Positions 39,522 through 41,307 of a stretch of DNA of 41,307 nucleotides are shown one piece after another (the stretch's first letter is position 1; the number at the start of each line of letters is the position of its first letter). Location: the NCBI GenBank assembly GCA_913062675.1, contig CAJXWR010000009.1, positions 1 through 41,307 on the forward strand. Direction: 5' to 3'. Source of the DNA: an uncultured Trueperaceae bacterium (GTDB lineage: Bacteria; Deinococcota; Deinococci; Deinococcales; Trueperaceae). The notes beneath the pieces are model-generated. The model was given only the letters and a program-made list of their open reading frames with translations. It did no database searches and was not told the DNA's origin. Both the position numbers and the translations under genes were made by a program.

Positions 39522-39527
39522 TAGGGT
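39522..39527 (+). promoter_or_regulatory. -10-like box before adenine deaminase
   Basis: TAGGGT lies 5 nt before ATG 39533 with no separate ribosome site except the G-run itself. A leaderless start is possible; the -35 would fall within the terminator hairpin. Confidence 0.3.
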
Positions 39528-39532
39528 GGGGC

Positions 39533-41307
39533 ATGAACCGGCACGACGTTTCGATGCCAACGCTGGAGCAACGACGAACGCTGGTGGACGTGGCGATGGG
39601 GCGGGCGCCGGCCGACGTGGTGCTGCGCGGTGCGCATGTGCTCGACCCGTTCACCCGCGAGGCGCGACCCGCCGACGTGTGGGTGTGGGCGCGTTGGATC
39701 GCTGCGGTGCTGCCGCCCGGAGCGTCGGATGCCCCCGAGGCGAGCGAGGTCGTGACGCTCGATGGCGGTCTCCTCACCCCCGGCCTGATTGACGGACACA
39801 TGCACCTCGAATCGTCGCTCGTGACGCCCGCCCGGTACGCCGAGGCGGTTCTGCCGCGGGGGGTGACGGGCGTGGTGTGCGACCCGCACGAGGTGGCGAA
39901 CGTGGCGGGCGTGGAGGGGGTGCGTTGGCTGCTTGGACGGGCGGCGGGCGTGCCGTTCGACGTGTTCGCGACGGTGCCGTCGTGCGTGCCGGCCACCGAG
40001 ATGGAGACGTCGGGCGCGCGGCTCGACGCGGCGGACGTGGATGCGCTGCTCGGCGAGTCGGGCGTGGTGGGTCTCGCGGAGTTGATGAGTTTCCCGGACG
40101 TGCTTGCGGGCGTGCAGGAGCCAATCGCGAAGGCGCTGGCGGGGGAGTTGGGTGGGGGAACCATCGAGGGGCACGCGCCGGGCATGACGGGCGCGGCGTT
40201 GCAGGCGTACGCGGCGGTGGGGGTGCAGAGCGACCACGAGGCGACCCGGTTCGAGGAGGGTCTCGAGAAGATGCGGGCCGGCATGTTCGTGTTCCTGCGT
40301 GAGGGCTCGGTGGCGAAGGACGTGGAGGCGCTCGCGCCGCTGCTCGAGGTGGCGCACGCCGAGCGGCTCGGGTTCTGCACCGACGATCAGTTGCCGCACG
40401 ACCTGCTCCGCTTGGGGGGCGTGGACCATGCGGTGCGGACGGCGGTGGCGGCGGGCGCCGACCCGCTGGCCGCGCTCGTGGCAGCCACGTGGAACGTCGC
40501 CCGCCATTTCCGTCTTCCGCGGCGGGGTGCGGTGACGCCCGGCTCGATGGCCGACCTGGTGTGGTGGGGCAACGACGTGGGGAGCCTCACGGCGCGGCGC
40601 GTGTGGAAGGCGGGCCTGCAGGTGGCCGTGGACGGTGCGCTCACGCCAGCGGGCCGGGAGGCCGTGCTGGGCGCGGAGGCGGGGTCGGGGGTCGCGGGTT
40701 TGCAGGATTCGGTCCGCGTACCCGGCGACCTCGAGGCGCGGCTTCACGCGGCCGTCGAGTGGCGCGAGGGGGAGGACGTCCACCAGGCGGTTCCCGTCGT
40801 GGGGGTGCAACCGGCGAGCCTGTGGACCGAAGCGCGGGAGGCCGTCCCCACCGTCGTGGCGGGTCGCTTGACCACCGACGCGGAGCGCGATCTCGCCATG
40901 CTCACCTGCCTCGAGCGGCACGGGCATCACGGCGAGGTCGCCGCGGCGTACGTGCAGGGGTTCGGTCTCACGCACGGTGCACTCGCGAGCAGCGTGGGGC
41001 ACGACCATCACAACCTCATGGCGGTCGGTGCGGACTTGGACGCCATTGTCGTGGCGTACCGTCGCCTCGCCGAACTTGGGGGCGGGATGGTGGCCGTGGA
41101 CGATGGCCGGGTCGTGGCGGAGTTGCCGTTGCCGCTCGCCGGTTTGTTGACCGACGCGCCACTCGTGGAGGTGGCGTCCACGCTCGATGCGCTCGATCGG
41201 GCTGCCGAGGCGTTGGGGGTCACGTTGCCATCGCCGTTCATGGCGTTGTCGTTCCTCGGGCTCGAGGTGATCCCCTCGCTCAAGTTGACCGATCAGGGGT
41301 TGGTGAA
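39533..41307 (+). CDS. ade: Adenine deaminase (right end cut by window)
   Basis: The amidohydrolase-superfamily enzyme converts adenine to hypoxanthine and ammonia in purine salvage. The first 591 codons are present without a stop, close to the family's usual full length, so only a little is missing. Motifs: TPGLIDGHMHLESSL (metal His H89 and H91), VVCDPHEVANVAG, LAELMSFPDV, EGHAPGM, VQSDHEATRFEEG, LGFCTDDQLPHDL, AATWNVARHF and SVGHDHHNLMAVG. ATG 39533 is chosen because the family N-terminus (LVDVAMGRAPADVVLRGAHV) follows shortly. It lies behind a nucleoside transporter operon but is separated from it by a strong hairpin and a -10-like box, so it may be transcribed on its own. Nothing in the visible part appears broken. 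Confidence 0.93.
   Translation, partial: MNRHDVSMPTLEQRRTLVDVAMGRAPADVVLRGAHVLDPFTREARPADVWVWARWIAAVLPPGASDAPEASEVVTLDGGLLTPGLIDGHMHLESSLVTPARYAEAVLPRGVTGVVCDPHEVANVAGVEGVRWLLGRAAGVPFDVFATVPSCVPATEMETSGARLDAADVDALLGESGVVGLAELMSFPDVLAGVQEPIAKALAGELGGGTIEGHAPGMTGAALQAYAAVGVQSDHEATRFEEGLEKMRAGMFVFLREGSVAKDVEALAPLLEVAHAERLGFCTDDQLPHDLLRLGGVDHAVRTAVAAGADPLAALVAATWNVARHFRLPRRGAVTPGSMADLVWWGNDVGSLTARRVWKAGLQVAVDGALTPAGREAVLGAEAGSGVAGLQDSVRVPGDLEARLHAAVEWREGEDVHQAVPVVGVQPASLWTEAREAVPTVVAGRLTTDAERDLAMLTCLERHGHHGEVAAAYVQGFGLTHGALASSVGHDHHNLMAVGADLDAIVVAYRRLAELGGGMVAVDDGRVVAELPLPLAGLLTDAPLVEVASTLDALDRAAEALGVTLPSPFMALSFLGLEVIPSLKLTDQGLV

Noticed and set aside
39521-41011. 496-codon minus-strand frame
   Set aside because: It is opposite adenine deaminase; Arg/His-rich with no recognisable fold.
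1-41307. tRNA, rRNA, CRISPR array, transposon or prophage
   Set aside because: No cloverleaf-like tract, repeat-spacer pattern, transposase or terminal repeat was found.

Overview
The window is GC-rich, with strong G/C at third codon positions in most genes. It looks like a chromosomal segment from the Deinococcota, probably a Truepera-like lineage. The reasons are the Thermus-type GH42 beta-galactosidase residue spacing, LexA beside a Crp/Fnr regulator of SdrP/DdrI type, many start codons sitting 5-8 nt after a -10-like box (leaderless style), and signal peptides that end in Ala-Gln. This assignment is inference: there is no rRNA or other phylogenetic marker. No tRNA, rRNA, CRISPR array, insertion sequence or phage gene was seen. 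The last gene runs off the right edge.

Layout. (1) 1-4554: three co-directional exported proteins, namely a small beta-rich secreted protein, a PapD-like immunoglobulin-fold protein and a large Ig/beta-strand-rich/carboxypeptidase-regulatory-domain protein. Together they resemble a very divergent subunit/chaperone/usher set. (2) 4643-8250: a signalling island with a soluble histidine kinase, a divergent stand-alone receiver, and three consecutive OmpR-type DNA-binding regulators whose receiver domains lack one or more phosphorylation residues. (3) 8424-12051 (minus): a TAXI-type TRAP transporter (binding protein, DUF1850 lipoprotein, fused 4TM/12TM permease). (4) 12239-15058: a family III CoA-transferase and a membrane-anchored PAF-acetylhydrolase-like hydrolase. 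(5) 15078-31164: a carbohydrate region. It has a cytoplasmic GH3 glycosidase; a minus-strand operon (sugar-binding protein, two permeases, GH42 beta-galactosidase, LacI regulator, M23 peptidase) behind a good promoter with an operator-like inverted repeat; a second minus-strand pair (GH4 alpha-galactosidase, LacI regulator); and, divergent from it, a plus-strand operon (sugar-binding protein, two permeases, sulfatase) that is visibly less GC-biased than its surroundings. Neither sugar transporter has its own ATPase here.

(6) 31211-34392: LexA with a probable self-operator, a Crp/Fnr regulator, a dienelactone-hydrolase-like protein and the Fe-S carrier NfuA. (7) 34550-41307: a BMP-family nucleoside ABC transporter (double ATPase, two permeases, binding protein) followed by adenine deaminase, together a purine uptake and salvage locus.

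The glycosidases, sulfatase and two sugar importers suggest that galactose-containing, perhaps sulfated, oligosaccharides are imported and cleaved in the cytoplasm under two LacI repressors. All four solute-binding-protein genes are followed by a strong stem-loop, and seven of the eight exported proteins with ordinary signal peptides are predicted to begin with Gln after cleavage. The most unusual parts are the pseudo-receiver regulator array, the usher-like cluster, a leaderless 13-codon upstream ORF coupled to a regulator, and a structured leader before the nucleoside transporter.
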